DNA from: Elasticomyces elasticus
Taxonomy: Eukaryota; Ascomycota; Dothideomycetes; Mycosphaerellales; Teratosphaeriaceae
Reading direction: 5' to 3'
Assembly: GCA_035926095.1 (NCBI GenBank)
Contig: JAVRQT010000022.1
Location: forward strand, 1 to 64,000
DNA length: 64,000 nt
In this document: positions 54,516 to 63,725 of the stretch, piece by piece
Layout: each line of letters begins with the position of its first letter
Numbering within the stretch: the stretch's first letter is position 1
Notes under the pieces: model-generated
What the model was told of the DNA's origin: nothing
What the model saw: only the letters and a program-made list of their open reading frames with translations
Databases searched by the model: none
Made by a program: the position numbers and the translations under genes

Positions 54516-54908
54516 GATGTGCTGAAAGACTGCTGAGAAGGCAAGTGGTTGTATGACCGAGAGGATTGTTGAGCCTTTCGACTGGATTTTGCGAGGTTTT
54601 ATTGGGTGGTGCGACGTGCGTGGCACTGTCATGAGGCGCAAACGATGAAGCCACTCTGGATAGTGAGAACAACATTGATCCAGCACGTAGAGTATGGCGG
54701 ATGTATTGACATGTGACAGACCGAAGAGGCAAAGCGCGTCGCCCTTTTTGCCAAGCAGCAGTGCTTAAGACTGTCTCCTTCCCCGTCCTGTCTTCAAGCT
54801 CTCTTTGCTACTTCGCTCCCACTCCACCCGACACCTTGCTGTACCTCCAGCCAATCACCTCACACCTGCAGCTCAGCCCCGGTGGCTTGCTTAAGCGTCG
54901 CCCTCACG
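54516..54908. other. Intergenic, promoter of C2H2 gene 1
   Basis: No gene is seen. It includes two short blocks also present upstream of C2H2 gene 2 (listed separately). Confidence 0.55.
54706..54747 (+). promoter_or_regulatory. Promoter blocks shared with C2H2 gene 2
   Basis: TTGACATGTGACA (54706-54718) and GCGTCGCCCTTT (54736-54747) correspond to TTGACATGTGAGA (56328-56340) and an identical GCGTCGCCCTTT (56355-56366). The first block starts 203 bp before the start codon here and 212 bp before it in gene 2. Retained duplicate promoter elements are the likely explanation. Confidence 0.6.
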
Positions 54909-55886
54909 ATGGAGCACACCAACTACATCGACTCGCCAAACTACCGGCATGTCGACAACAACGAGGATTGGCTGGACGAGATCTTGGCTATGGAGCTGGA
55001 CACACCTTCGGAAACTGTTGCTGTGGCTGGGTACGTTTTTTTTTTAGCTCAAACTAATTGCGCAGTGTTACCGTTCGGTCCGTTCGTGTTCACGACGCCG
55101 AAAACCGCAACTCGACGGACGACTCTGTCGGTGCCCTTCACACCACATTGACGTCGCCCGGTACTGGGAACATCGTCAATCCGGACACGCATAGTTCTGC
55201 TACCGTCTGCGAATACCTTGATGGCCACACCACGTTTGCACACATCTCGGCCAGCGGTCTGACATGCATATATTCGGCAGACGAAGGTCATGACAATCCT
55301 CCAAGATCCTCAGATCAACGTCGTTCGTTTACTGGGCCTCCGACCGCACAAGCCGCTGTACTACCTGGCTGTGTGACTGTTATCTTCAACAACGTTGGCG
55401 ACATCCCAAGTTCCCTGAACGCCAGTAATGCATACATGTCAGAGATATACTGGAGCGCGAGTATGAATGATGTCAGCACTGATGATCGTGTCAACCAAGA
55501 CACTAGCAATGGAGACATGTGGGTGGCTGCCCACGGTCCTGAAATCATTACCGTCCACAGCGTACCACCCATGGCCCTCGGCGACAGTTCCGTACCCTCG
55601 GTCACCACGACGCCTTCAAGCACTGCATCAGCTGCCAATTCCATCATAGTTTGTTACCCGAGCCGACGATGCACCTGCGGGCAGAACAACCACCAAAGTT
55701 CTGCGATGTGGGATGTGTACATCAAACACACTGTTCGATCGTCGATACGAGTTGGAGCGTCACATGGCAACCCACCTGGATGGAAAACACCCTTGCCTGC
55801 AGCCCGGATGTCCTTACACTGGTTCTCGCGCCTTCAAGAGGACTGAACACCTCCGCAACCACCGTCGGAGGATTCACGGGATCTGA
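54909..55886 (+). CDS. C2H2 zinc-finger paralog 1, probably frameshifted
   Basis: Exon 1 is 54909-55030 (MEHTNYIDSPNYRH...). A 35-nt intron (55031-55065, GTACG, a run of ten T, ACTAAT branch, GCGCAG) leads in phase to a Ser/Thr-rich frame. The zinc finger (VLRCGMCTSNTLFDRRYELE, ERHMATH, QPGCPYTG, HLRNHRRRIHGI) ends at TGA 55884-55886 but lies in another frame. Gene 2 reads through IIVC.VQADDAPSGR in one frame; here IIVC and RADDAPAGR are offset by one extra base near 55660-55667. Either a +1 lesion disables the finger, or an intron 55592-55649 (58 nt, weak GTACCC donor, CATAG acceptor) restores phase (294 aa). Without either the frame ends at 55846. The function is unknown; finger type suggests DNA binding. 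Confidence 0.6.
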
Positions 55887-56539
55887 GAGAGCAAGGCTAT
55901 CGAGATGGGGAGTGGACGAACGGCAATTTTGGGGGTGGCTTTCCGCTGGGCTCGCTACTTTTCTACTGCTTGATATGGTGCAGCAATGTTTGTCGTGTTT
56001 GAACGAAGTACATGATCCCTGTTGACCGCAAAGCGTTGTAGAGCACTTTCGTGGTGTCATCGTAGCATGTATCACTCCTTTGAAATATCGAGACTCCTGG
56101 CACTTGTCATGGGTTATGCTATCTGCACTTCAGTCTCGAAGCCATTGACCACATCAAACCATAACATATTACTTGTTTACTTCTGTGCAGTCCCTTAAAT
56201 TGCCAGTCACAGTCTGCGGCCTGGACTTTGCCGCCAAAGAGGTACACCAAAGCATAATGGTGGTAACTCGGTCTTGATGGGCCTGAATAGCGATGGTCCA
56301 CCAAAGTTCTGAACGTAGGTGATATTGTTGACATGTGAGAAACAAAAGCGGTAAGCGTCGCCCTTTCGCTTGAGTCGCCCTCACGCCGGTAACTCCACGA
56401 CCATAAGGTCTTCCCTCCTCCCTCCCTTCTTCCGAAGCGCTTTTGCATCGACAAAGCCTCTCTGAGCCCCACATATCAAGACCACCGACCAATCACTACA
56501 AGCGTCGCTCTTCAGCCTTGCGCTAGCCAGCACATCGAC
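55887..56539. other. Intergenic between C2H2 paralogs
   Basis: No gene is seen. The right end carries the promoter blocks of gene 2; minus-strand frames of 107-117 codons there have no domain. Confidence 0.5.
56328..56366 (+). promoter_or_regulatory. Promoter blocks shared with C2H2 gene 1
   Basis: TTGACATGTGAGA and GCGTCGCCCTTT occur here in the same order and nearly the same spacing (27 versus 30 bp between block starts) as upstream of gene 1. The intervening bases differ. Confidence 0.6.
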
Positions 56540-57184
56540 ATGGAGTACCACACCTCCTCCGACACTCTCGACAGCTGGGACATCATCAACGACTTCGATT
56601 GGCTTGAGAACGCTATTGCCAGGGACTTGCAGGACCCTGCAGCTGCTCTACCCTATGAGCAGCTGTCTGGGTAGGGTTTTTTTTTACCTCACGAACTGAC
56701 CCGAGCCAGCGGATGTGCGAGACCAACGACCTACATCAGCCAAGAAGCGGCGTATAATCTGGCAGTAGTTAGCGCTACAAACCCTGCGCAGAGTACCAAC
56801 AACCTCTTCCATGGCGAAAATGGCCAGACTGCTGTCCATGGTCTGGATTCCCGTCTCGTCGACGCGAGGACGCCTGTATCTGTTGCGAATGTTCCTGCAA
56901 AAAGCTTGGCCCCGCATAGAGTGCCAGAAACCGGAGTCAACATCATTGTGTGCGTTCAAGCTGATGATGCTCCGTCAGGCAGGCAGCCCAACAAGATCTT
57001 GCGATGTGGGCTGTGCATGTCGAGTAAGCTTTTCGACCGCAGGTATGAACTCGAGCGACACATGTCAATGCACTTCCCAGGCCAGTACCCATTTATGCAG
57101 CCTGGTTGTACATTCGTCGGTCCTCGGGCTTTCAAGAGGGCTGATAAGCTTGTCAAGCATAAGCGAGAGGCTCACGGATTGTGA
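56540..57184 (+). CDS. C2H2 zinc-finger paralog 2
   Basis: Two exons, 56540-56670 and 56710-57184 (201 aa), joined in phase by a 39-nt intron (GTAGGG, a run of nine T, ACTGAC branch, GCCAG). Exon 1 (MEYHTSSDTLDSWDIINDFD) resembles exon 1 of gene 1 in length and acidity and has the same intron phase. A linker with IIVCVQADDAPSGRQPNK precedes one C2H2 finger (RCGLCMSSKLFDRRYELERH, HMSMH). A second, degenerate unit follows (QPGCTFVGPRAFKRADKLVK, then HKREAHGL) that lacks the first cysteine-pair partner seen in gene 1. A nuclear regulator is possible; no targets are known. Confidence 0.72.
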
Positions 57185-57987
57185 GGGTTGGACGGAGAGC
57201 GCTGGACTTGCGGGTGCGAAGCGGATCGAGAGGGCTGCAATGCGTTGGAGTCTGGTCCTTATGAGTTGTCGCGCTGCTCCTTACAGACTTCGCTGATTCG
57301 TTGTTGTTGCGTTGATGGAGTATCAGTAGTTGTGTATAGTAAAGATACGTTTGGCACGTATCCTTTGCAACTATGTACCGCCTGTCTCCGCATTACTACC
57401 ACCAGACTATCCACGCGCAGCAATTCATTCCAGCTCAATAAAACATCTTTTTGCGTACACACGGGCTTTACCATTTGATGTGAATCATTCACTCCTCAAA
57501 GCTGCTTGTTGCAGTGCTGGGCGTCCGGTATGTGTCTTGCATCGTCGCTGTTCTGGCACGGCGGGCTCGAGTCCTCAACACAGATCCTCACACACACACA
57601 CATGTGGGCGAGCTACGACTAACCGTCCGAGAGGTCAGATATGTCGATGCGACCGGGTTTCACTAGGTCTCACGCGTACGTTCAATGGGCAAAGAGGAGC
57701 TGGTGTTGAGTGCGGCGCTGTGCGGCTCTTTTGCAACATGCTATCCCTTCAGCACCGACGCCCGTCTTGCGCGAGTAGTGTCGCCCGAGACTTGGCGGTC
57801 CAGTGCTGTCAGAAGGCCACATCGTCGCCCATTGCCAGCAATGCATCGCATATCTGTACCACACGGCGGATCCGGGGTCTGTGCTGGACGGAGGGCGACA
57901 TGCTCACTCACCCATAGAACCTTGTCCCTTCGCCACGGTATTGGTTTCCTCGCCGTCCTTCAGCTGGCCTTTGCATTTCTCAACACC
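57185..57987. other. Intergenic, (CA)n tract, no gene called
   Basis: Frames of up to 195 codons occur (57330-57917) but are Cys/Arg-rich, overlap other frames and lack a domain. A short CA microsatellite lies at about 57588-57602. The right end is the leader of the small TM gene. Confidence 0.45.
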
Positions 57988-58449
57988 ATGACTGCCTCTT
58001 CGCTGGACAATCTTCAGATCGGGGCCAACAATATTGCAATTATCTTCGGCACTCTAACAACAATTCTCGCAGTCGCAGCGGTCATCATAGGGCTGTGTCA
58101 GTTTCATCGAATGCCTGGAACTACACCGTCCTTCGATGTCGAGATGCAACATCTGGCCTCGCAGAACCCCGGTAACACATCATCAACCCTAGCACGCTCG
58201 GACACAAGCGCAGCTGAATCACAGACAGCGGCTCTTATGCAAACCTTCTCCACAGTTGCTTCGTCGACATCCGCGCAGTTGCGACTTGATTCGGATCCAG
58301 ATCCAGATCCAGTAAACGGGAATGCACGTAACTACATTGCTGTACCTCCACCTTCTTATCGAGCCAGCCAGCAACACATTGAGGCCCTGGGCTGCGGTGA
58401 AGGTGATCGGCAGTGTGAGATCTCGCAGCACAGCGGAAGGCACGGCTGA
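57988..58449 (+). CDS. Small one-TM protein, paralog 1
   Basis: 153 aa from ATG 57988 (MTASSLDNLQIGANNIAIIF). The frame is open upstream to 57685, but homology with the gene at 62180-62671 begins at this Met. One membrane helix lies at about residues 15-37 (IIFGTLTTILAVAAVIIGLC), immediately followed by QFHRM and a Ser/Thr/Pro-rich tail with a DPDPDPD run and PPPSYR. With a short N-terminus outside and a long tail inside it looks like a type III single-pass protein. PPPSY is a PY-like motif that can bind WW domains of Nedd4/Rsp5 ligases (inference). The family was not recognised. Confidence 0.65.
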   Translation: MTASSLDNLQIGANNIAIIFGTLTTILAVAAVIIGLCQFHRMPGTTPSFDVEMQHLASQNPGNTSSTLARSDTSAAESQTAALMQTFSTVASSTSAQLRLDSDPDPDPVNGNARNYIAVPPPSYRASQQHIEALGCGEGDRQCEISQHSGRHG

Positions 58450-58916
58450 GACGAGGTTGCCTTGACAACTATGTTCTACAGTACCGATGAATGTCAGTAC
58501 GGGTCGTTCCAATCTTGGCCGCAAGGACTGACAATATTGACAGGACGAGGTTTGAGGGGTGAAAGGAATTCGCGAAGGGGCCGGACGGAACTCGTTGGGA
58601 GTGTGAGAGCATGAATCAGTCATGCTGGAGGCTGGCGGAATGCTCTTGGAACAGCCCAGGTGGCGCCGTGACTACGGCAAGGCTCAGCTCCCCGCCAGCT
58701 GGAGTATAGCACCAGAGGTAGTTGCTAAAACTTTTTTCTGGTTCGTAGGCAATCAGGGTCTGGTGCAGGCACCTGTTCTTGGAATTGCATGTTGCAGAGC
58801 GGAAAATGCATATTCTACACAAAAGTCAATGTAAGCCATCATGGTATCTCACACACACCCCTCCGGCGCCAGAACACCATCTTCCCACAACCGGCAAGAG
58901 ACGAATCCGCTCCCAC
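58450..58916. other. Intergenic 3' flank, no gene seen
   Basis: This stretch lies between two convergent genes and has short frames only. Confidence 0.5.
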
Positions 58917-61736
58917 CTAAAAGATCCCCCACCCCTTCTTCTTCCCTCCAACCTCTCGTACCGTTTGCGTGCCCCTACTCGAACTCCTCTTCTCCCTCGC
59001 CTCCAACATCCTCAACCCCTCCATCTCCTTCAAAACATGCTCCAATAACTCCTTCCTCCTCACGACATCCAGATGCCTCCGAATCTTCGGGTCTTCTCTT
59101 GCAAAGCGTTCCACCGTCCCCTCGTCCAAAGCCCGGAACTGCCTCTCCAGTACTCGCGGAAACTGATAGTAGAATTTACTCAATAGCTCTGCGTCCAGAA
59201 AAAGGTCGGCCGTGGATGTAAGTTTGTCCGCTACAGCGTCCAGGAAGATCTCAGGGCAAGCGTACTTATTCGCCGGGTTAGAACATTGTCGTGACTTGAT
59301 TGCCGCCAACCTCAGCCTCAAAATCTCAGACCGATCTCTCAAGAAAAGCGCTTCCCTCCCTTTCGCCAACAGCGCCGCACTAAACCCACCCGCGCCACCC
59401 ACACCATCAACCGGACCTTCGAGAACCATGTCGCCAGACCGCACGCGGTCGATGAAGGACAATACATCTTTCGCCTTCCTTCTCCCACCCAACTGCTCTT
59501 CAACAGCTCTGTTCGCCACCTCGCAATCCTTCAGTTCTCTCTGAAGCACCTTTCCGATGTTGTCCCGCCCGCGTGCCCATTCCTGACCATCAACTTCCAC
59601 CCGATATTTATAAGGCTTAACACAAATCTCCAGCTCGTCACTCGTATCATAGCTGAGGTCATTGAGGATTCCCTCGGAAGCTTTCGTGATTTCCTGGACG
59701 GCGAAAGGGTGAGAGGCGAAAGTACTGTTGGACACGAGACTTTGTACGCCTTCTTGTAGAGCCTGTGCTGCGACGCCCGTAGCCAGTCTGCCGATCCCGA
59801 GTTTGGTGAGTGTGGAGGTTGATGCGTCGAGTTTGAGCTGCCAGAGAGGGTTCTCTGGGTCAGCTTTCGGTAACGCCTTCACGTTCTCCTTCTCCGCAAT
59901 GTCCATTACAGGATCGATAGGTCGGAGGGAGTCGACGGGACGATTCCAGTATCGCTGAGCGAGGAGGTTGAGGACCTGCTGATCAAGCTCATGCTTGACA
60001 ATTTCCCTCACCTCCTTCCTTCCGAAGGTGTCACTGAAACCCTTGAAACCGTGTTTGAAAGCATCCAGACTCTCCGCCAGGTAGCCCTCAGCACTCAGAC
60101 TCCGCTCATTGTATTGTACCTTGAACTCATAAGTAGCTTCAGCCAACTCATGCTGGATCGCTTCCTGCGTTGATGCGAGGGAAGCACTCATGGTAGCTTC
60201 CAGGACATGCATAAGCTTTTTCCTTAGATTAGGAGTTCCGGTCGTAACTTCTGTGAAAGTATCTGGATGGGCGTTGAAGTACGCTGATTCGTTCTTCGTG
60301 AGCTGATTTATTATGTTGGCCGATCCGCGGGAGAACAACGATTTCGTGTCTTTCGGGATCTTGCACACCACTCCTACGTAACCAAGTCGCAGAGGGTAGT
60401 TGCGGTCTGCCAGGATCTGTGCGCCTCGTTCCGGATCCACGAGATCCATTTTCGTGACTACGCCTATCGTCCTTTCGCCTCGAGGGTCTACTCTCCGTGA
60501 CGCGCGCAGGGCAGTCGAATTCGCTAAGTCAACGTCTGCGGCGGAGATGGCGAGGATCACATTCGGAGGCTGAATGTACTTGTCGCAGAGGTCCTGGATC
60601 TTCATTTTGAGTTCGGTGGGTTGGTCGAAGGCCTCAACCTGGATATAGCCTGGTAGATCTATCAAGCTCAGATCTGGTACATTCGGTGAATGTATCCGGA
60701 GCTGGATTGGGTCGTCTGAAACACAATCTGCTTCAGGAACAGCCAAGTTTAGGTCCGTGAGAGTCTTCTGGATCTGAGTGAAGTCTGTAATCTTGCCCAG
60801 ACCCAAAGCAGGAAACTCGCCGTACTCCGCTTGAGCTTTGGGAGTGTTGACGAGAGTCAATTCGATGGGCCGTCGGGTCACCATGTTCGAGCCTTTGGGC
60901 AGAAACTCGTGGCCGACTATTGCCTCCAACACTGAACTCTTGCCTGAAGACTGAGAACCTACCACCACGATTGATGGCAGTGTGAGCGTCTCGGACTGTC
61001 CGATGGTCTGCAACAAAGACCGTATCTCAATCATCTTCCGCGTGAGCAACATCATCTGATCGTCCCTCGCTGCGTCACTCGCACTTCTGTCGTCCTCCTC
61101 GCCATCCTTGTCCAAAGAGAAAGCAGCGGCTGTAGCTGCTCCAGCTCCTACAACTCCAACATTACTCGCCTTCCCCTCTCCCTTTGGCCCACCACCACCA
61201 CCTCCTCCGCCGTCTTCCTGCCCCGTCTTGCCTTCGTAGATATCCCTCATCCACGCCGGCATCTCCAACCTGATGCCCTCTACATTCTCCTTCGTTTTAT
61301 CCCAACCTCTCCCCATCCGTCCAAACACATCACCCGCACCATCAAATACACCAGTAGCGGCTCCCGTCACGCCCTCTTTCGCTCGCCCGAACAAGTCAAC
61401 AGCATATGCCGCTCCTTGGGAGGCTTGGTACTGAATGTATGCGACTAGTCCCAGCATTCCTGCGCCGGCCATGGCAGGGACTCGTATGAGTTTCATGGCC
61501 AGCTTCGGTATTGATCGCGCGAAGGAAGCATGTCGGACGGCGGGGAGGTTGTGGATGGCATTGCTGCCAAAGGGCCAGGTTCGTGTTCGCCATGGCGGTG
61601 GGTTGCGTAGTGTTGTGCGCGCAAAGGCTGCTTGGGAGAGTGGTCGTGAAGCTACATTGTTGCGAAGTGGCCGCGCTCTGGGAAGAGCTGCGGCGGATTG
61701 TTGAGAGAGGCGCGAGGACAGAAGCCTCGATATCAT
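58917..61736 (-). CDS. MGM1: Mitochondrial dynamin-like GTPase Mgm1/OPA1
   Basis: Single exon, 939 aa, ATG 61736. It drives inner-membrane fusion and cristae shape. The N-terminus is a mitochondrial presequence (MISRLLSSRLSQQSAAALPR). A hydrophobic anchor follows at about 83-103 (VPAMAGAGMLGLVAYIQYQ) and a Gly-rich linker with a run of nine Gly, then a second Ala/Gly stretch suited to rhomboid processing. The GTPase domain has the P-loop GSQSSGKSS (about 257-265), switch I threonine in NMVTRRP, DLPGYIQ (G3) and TKMD (G4). Middle and GED regions follow to KKKGWGIF. Length matches fungal orthologs. It is flanked on each side by one copy of a small TM gene pair. Confidence 0.96.
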   Translation of the reverse strand: MISRLLSSRLSQQSAAALPRARPLRNNVASRPLSQAAFARTTLRNPPPWRTRTWPFGSNAIHNLPAVRHASFARSIPKLAMKLIRVPAMAGAGMLGLVAYIQYQASQGAAYAVDLFGRAKEGVTGAATGVFDGAGDVFGRMGRGWDKTKENVEGIRLEMPAWMRDIYEGKTGQEDGGGGGGGGPKGEGKASNVGVVGAGAATAAAFSLDKDGEEDDRSASDAARDDQMMLLTRKMIEIRSLLQTIGQSETLTLPSIVVVGSQSSGKSSVLEAIVGHEFLPKGSNMVTRRPIELTLVNTPKAQAEYGEFPALGLGKITDFTQIQKTLTDLNLAVPEADCVSDDPIQLRIHSPNVPDLSLIDLPGYIQVEAFDQPTELKMKIQDLCDKYIQPPNVILAISAADVDLANSTALRASRRVDPRGERTIGVVTKMDLVDPERGAQILADRNYPLRLGYVGVVCKIPKDTKSLFSRGSANIINQLTKNESAYFNAHPDTFTEVTTGTPNLRKKLMHVLEATMSASLASTQEAIQHELAEATYEFKVQYNERSLSAEGYLAESLDAFKHGFKGFSDTFGRKEVREIVKHELDQQVLNLLAQRYWNRPVDSLRPIDPVMDIAEKENVKALPKADPENPLWQLKLDASTSTLTKLGIGRLATGVAAQALQEGVQSLVSNSTFASHPFAVQEITKASEGILNDLSYDTSDELEICVKPYKYRVEVDGQEWARGRDNIGKVLQRELKDCEVANRAVEEQLGGRRKAKDVLSFIDRVRSGDMVLEGPVDGVGGAGGFSAALLAKGREALFLRDRSEILRLRLAAIKSRQCSNPANKYACPEIFLDAVADKLTSTADLFLDAELLSKFYYQFPRVLERQFRALDEGTVERFAREDPKIRRHLDVVRRKELLEHVLKEMEGLRMLEAREKRSSSRGTQTVREVGGKKKGWGIF

Positions 61737-62179
61737 CGTTGCATCGTCGGTAGGTCCACGGGAGCCTCGTATAGTGTTGTAGTAGGCGTGGCAGAGTTAA
61801 ATGCTTCAAGGAAACATTCAAGTCCAATAAGTGATGTCACATGCAAACACGCACGGACCAAGCGCTATAAAGCCTTTCTTGCTTTCGTTCTACTACCTTA
61901 GGAGATCTAAGCAATGCACAAAATGGCATAGACTACAACCCTTTGCGCGACTCTGAGCCCGCAGAGAAACTTGATGGACGGAAGGTGGCATCTATTCTGC
62001 GTACACGGCTTGCCATTCCTTCCCGTACGGCACATCGGACTCCATATCACTGCCACCGCATCCTTGTACCAGGCCTTCTGATGATCGCTATGCTTGAGTC
62101 CATGCCCACCTTGGAACGTAGTACTATCGGCATTTTTAGTTCCTACACCTATAGGTATGATGTGGCATGCCATACTCAT
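61737..62179. other. Intergenic, MGM1 promoter
   Basis: This is the upstream region of MGM1 (minus) and the 3' flank of the small TM gene (minus). No gene is seen. Confidence 0.5.
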
Positions 62180-62671
62180 CTACACAGCAGTCTCGGGAGT
62201 CACGCTTGCCACAGCTGTCTTGGCCGTCCCAAAGCAATAGGTACATCCCGGCTCGAGACCGTCGCGAGTGATCTGGCCGATACTCGAAGGATTTTGGCGA
62301 GGAAACAGTCCGTCTCTTGAAGCAGGCCCAGGTGACGATAATGGCGAGAGATTGAGCCTGTCGTCCGAGACGAGCGATGCGTCTTCGGGACCATCTAGCG
62401 ATGGCATAAAGGTGCGGCGTGTATGAGCAGTATTGCTGTTGGACAAGGCTAGGTCCATCAATATGTTGGATGAGAGTATGGGTTGCAGTTCCAGGTCGTT
62501 CGGGTAAGTAGGACGCATTCGACGATACTGACAGATCCCAAGGATGATTGCCGCTACGGCAAGAGTAGTCGCGAGAACGCCAAAGATGACGGTGAGACTG
62601 TTACCATCTGGTTGTTGGAGGTTGTGGGAGGGGTCTGTCATCGTGTTGCTGCTCGTGTACGACTCGGCCAT
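62180..62671 (-). CDS. Small one-TM protein, paralog 2
   Basis: 163 aa from ATG 62671 (MAESYTSSNTMTDPSHNLQQ) on minus; the frame upstream has no ATG. The helix at about residues 26-47 (LTVIFGVLATTLAVAAIILG) with ICQYRRM after it closely matches paralog 1 (IFG-L-T-LAVAA-I-G-CQ--RM). A DLELQP versus DVEMQH block follows. The rest of the tail (Ser/Asn/Pro-rich, then a Cys-containing end CTYCFGTAK) has diverged. The function is unknown. Confidence 0.68.
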   Translation of the reverse strand: MAESYTSSNTMTDPSHNLQQPDGNSLTVIFGVLATTLAVAAIILGICQYRRMRPTYPNDLELQPILSSNILMDLALSNSNTAHTRRTFMPSLDGPEDASLVSDDRLNLSPLSSPGPASRDGLFPRQNPSSIGQITRDGLEPGCTYCFGTAKTAVASVTPETAV

Positions 62672-63725
62672 CGTGCTCTTCAAGTAAGCAATGTCGAGAA
62701 AAAATGATAGTGAAAGTCTAGGGTATGTGTGTGGAAATAATTTTACTTGCACAGGACAGCGGCCACGATTATAAGGGCAACGATGTCAGGCGCAGTGGTG
62801 CAGTATAGCCGCTAGACCAGAGGCACACGAAGCACTGGGTGCGGTAAAGTGAAGAGAGACGCGGCCCTACTGGCCATCTGGTTCGCGGTCACAGAGTTGG
62901 ATCGTGTCAGAGCGGCAGGTATTACCGGCTACTTCCCTACGCATTACAGACTACTCCTGTCGCTACTCTTGCTACAAGAATAATACATCGTCCGATGTTG
63001 GCTCCTACTTCTGACTGCGGCTACAGGCCATCTCATCTCAAGTTGAGCCCTTGAACGCAGCGTGCCGCAGTTCATTACAATATAGCCGAATCTACTCTCA
63101 CGGTGGACGACCACGCTCGCCAAGCCGCTGAAAGGTGCAGTAAAAAGCTTGTGTCGTTCACGCGGGGTGATGGTGCAGTAAAAGGCGTCAATTGACCAAA
63201 CGATCATAGCCATGACCTGTATGGCTCGGCTCCTGCACTAATGATTGGGCGTTGAGCAGGCCGGATCCAGCACGATCGCTTGCAAGCCTTTGCTAATATA
63301 GCGTGCTCCAGTCGTTGCATACCATATACTGGAATCAGGACAGAAGACAGTAGTAATTCCAGGTAGATGCTACTAGATGGTGCAGTAAAAGATGCAACAA
63401 GCGGTATCAAGCCACATGGGAGAGCAGAACGACTGGATAAGGATAAGTCTCGGGAGTGTCGGTGTCGTGTCGCCAATCACGCACTTTCCACCGTGCAGTC
63501 TGCATCAAGCTATAAAATGTGGCGTCTGCACGGCCCCAACCCGGCTGATTTGACAGGCGCATCGCCATTGTTCTCCCACCAGGACTGCTATTGATTCTTC
63601 ACGAATCTAGGGATCCGACGAGCAATACAAGCTTTGGTCAAACATTAGCAATACCAACCAACGAAAATCTACAGCTTGCGGCGCATGAAGCAGGTCTCTG
63701 GACGCGTTTGAATTCCTCACACAGT
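62672..63725. other. 1-kb gap with a repeated GGTGCAGTAAAA word
   Basis: There is no gene. The word GGTGCAGTAAAA occurs three times, near 63134, 63172 and 63380, on the plus strand, and a related GGTGCAGTATA near 62797. The gap contains the promoters of small TM paralog 2 (left) and the partial C2H2 gene (right). Confidence 0.45.

Noticed and set aside
57330..57917. 195-codon Cys/Arg-rich plus-strand frame
   Set aside because: Contains a CA microsatellite translated as a His/Thr run, overlaps the small TM gene leader, no family.
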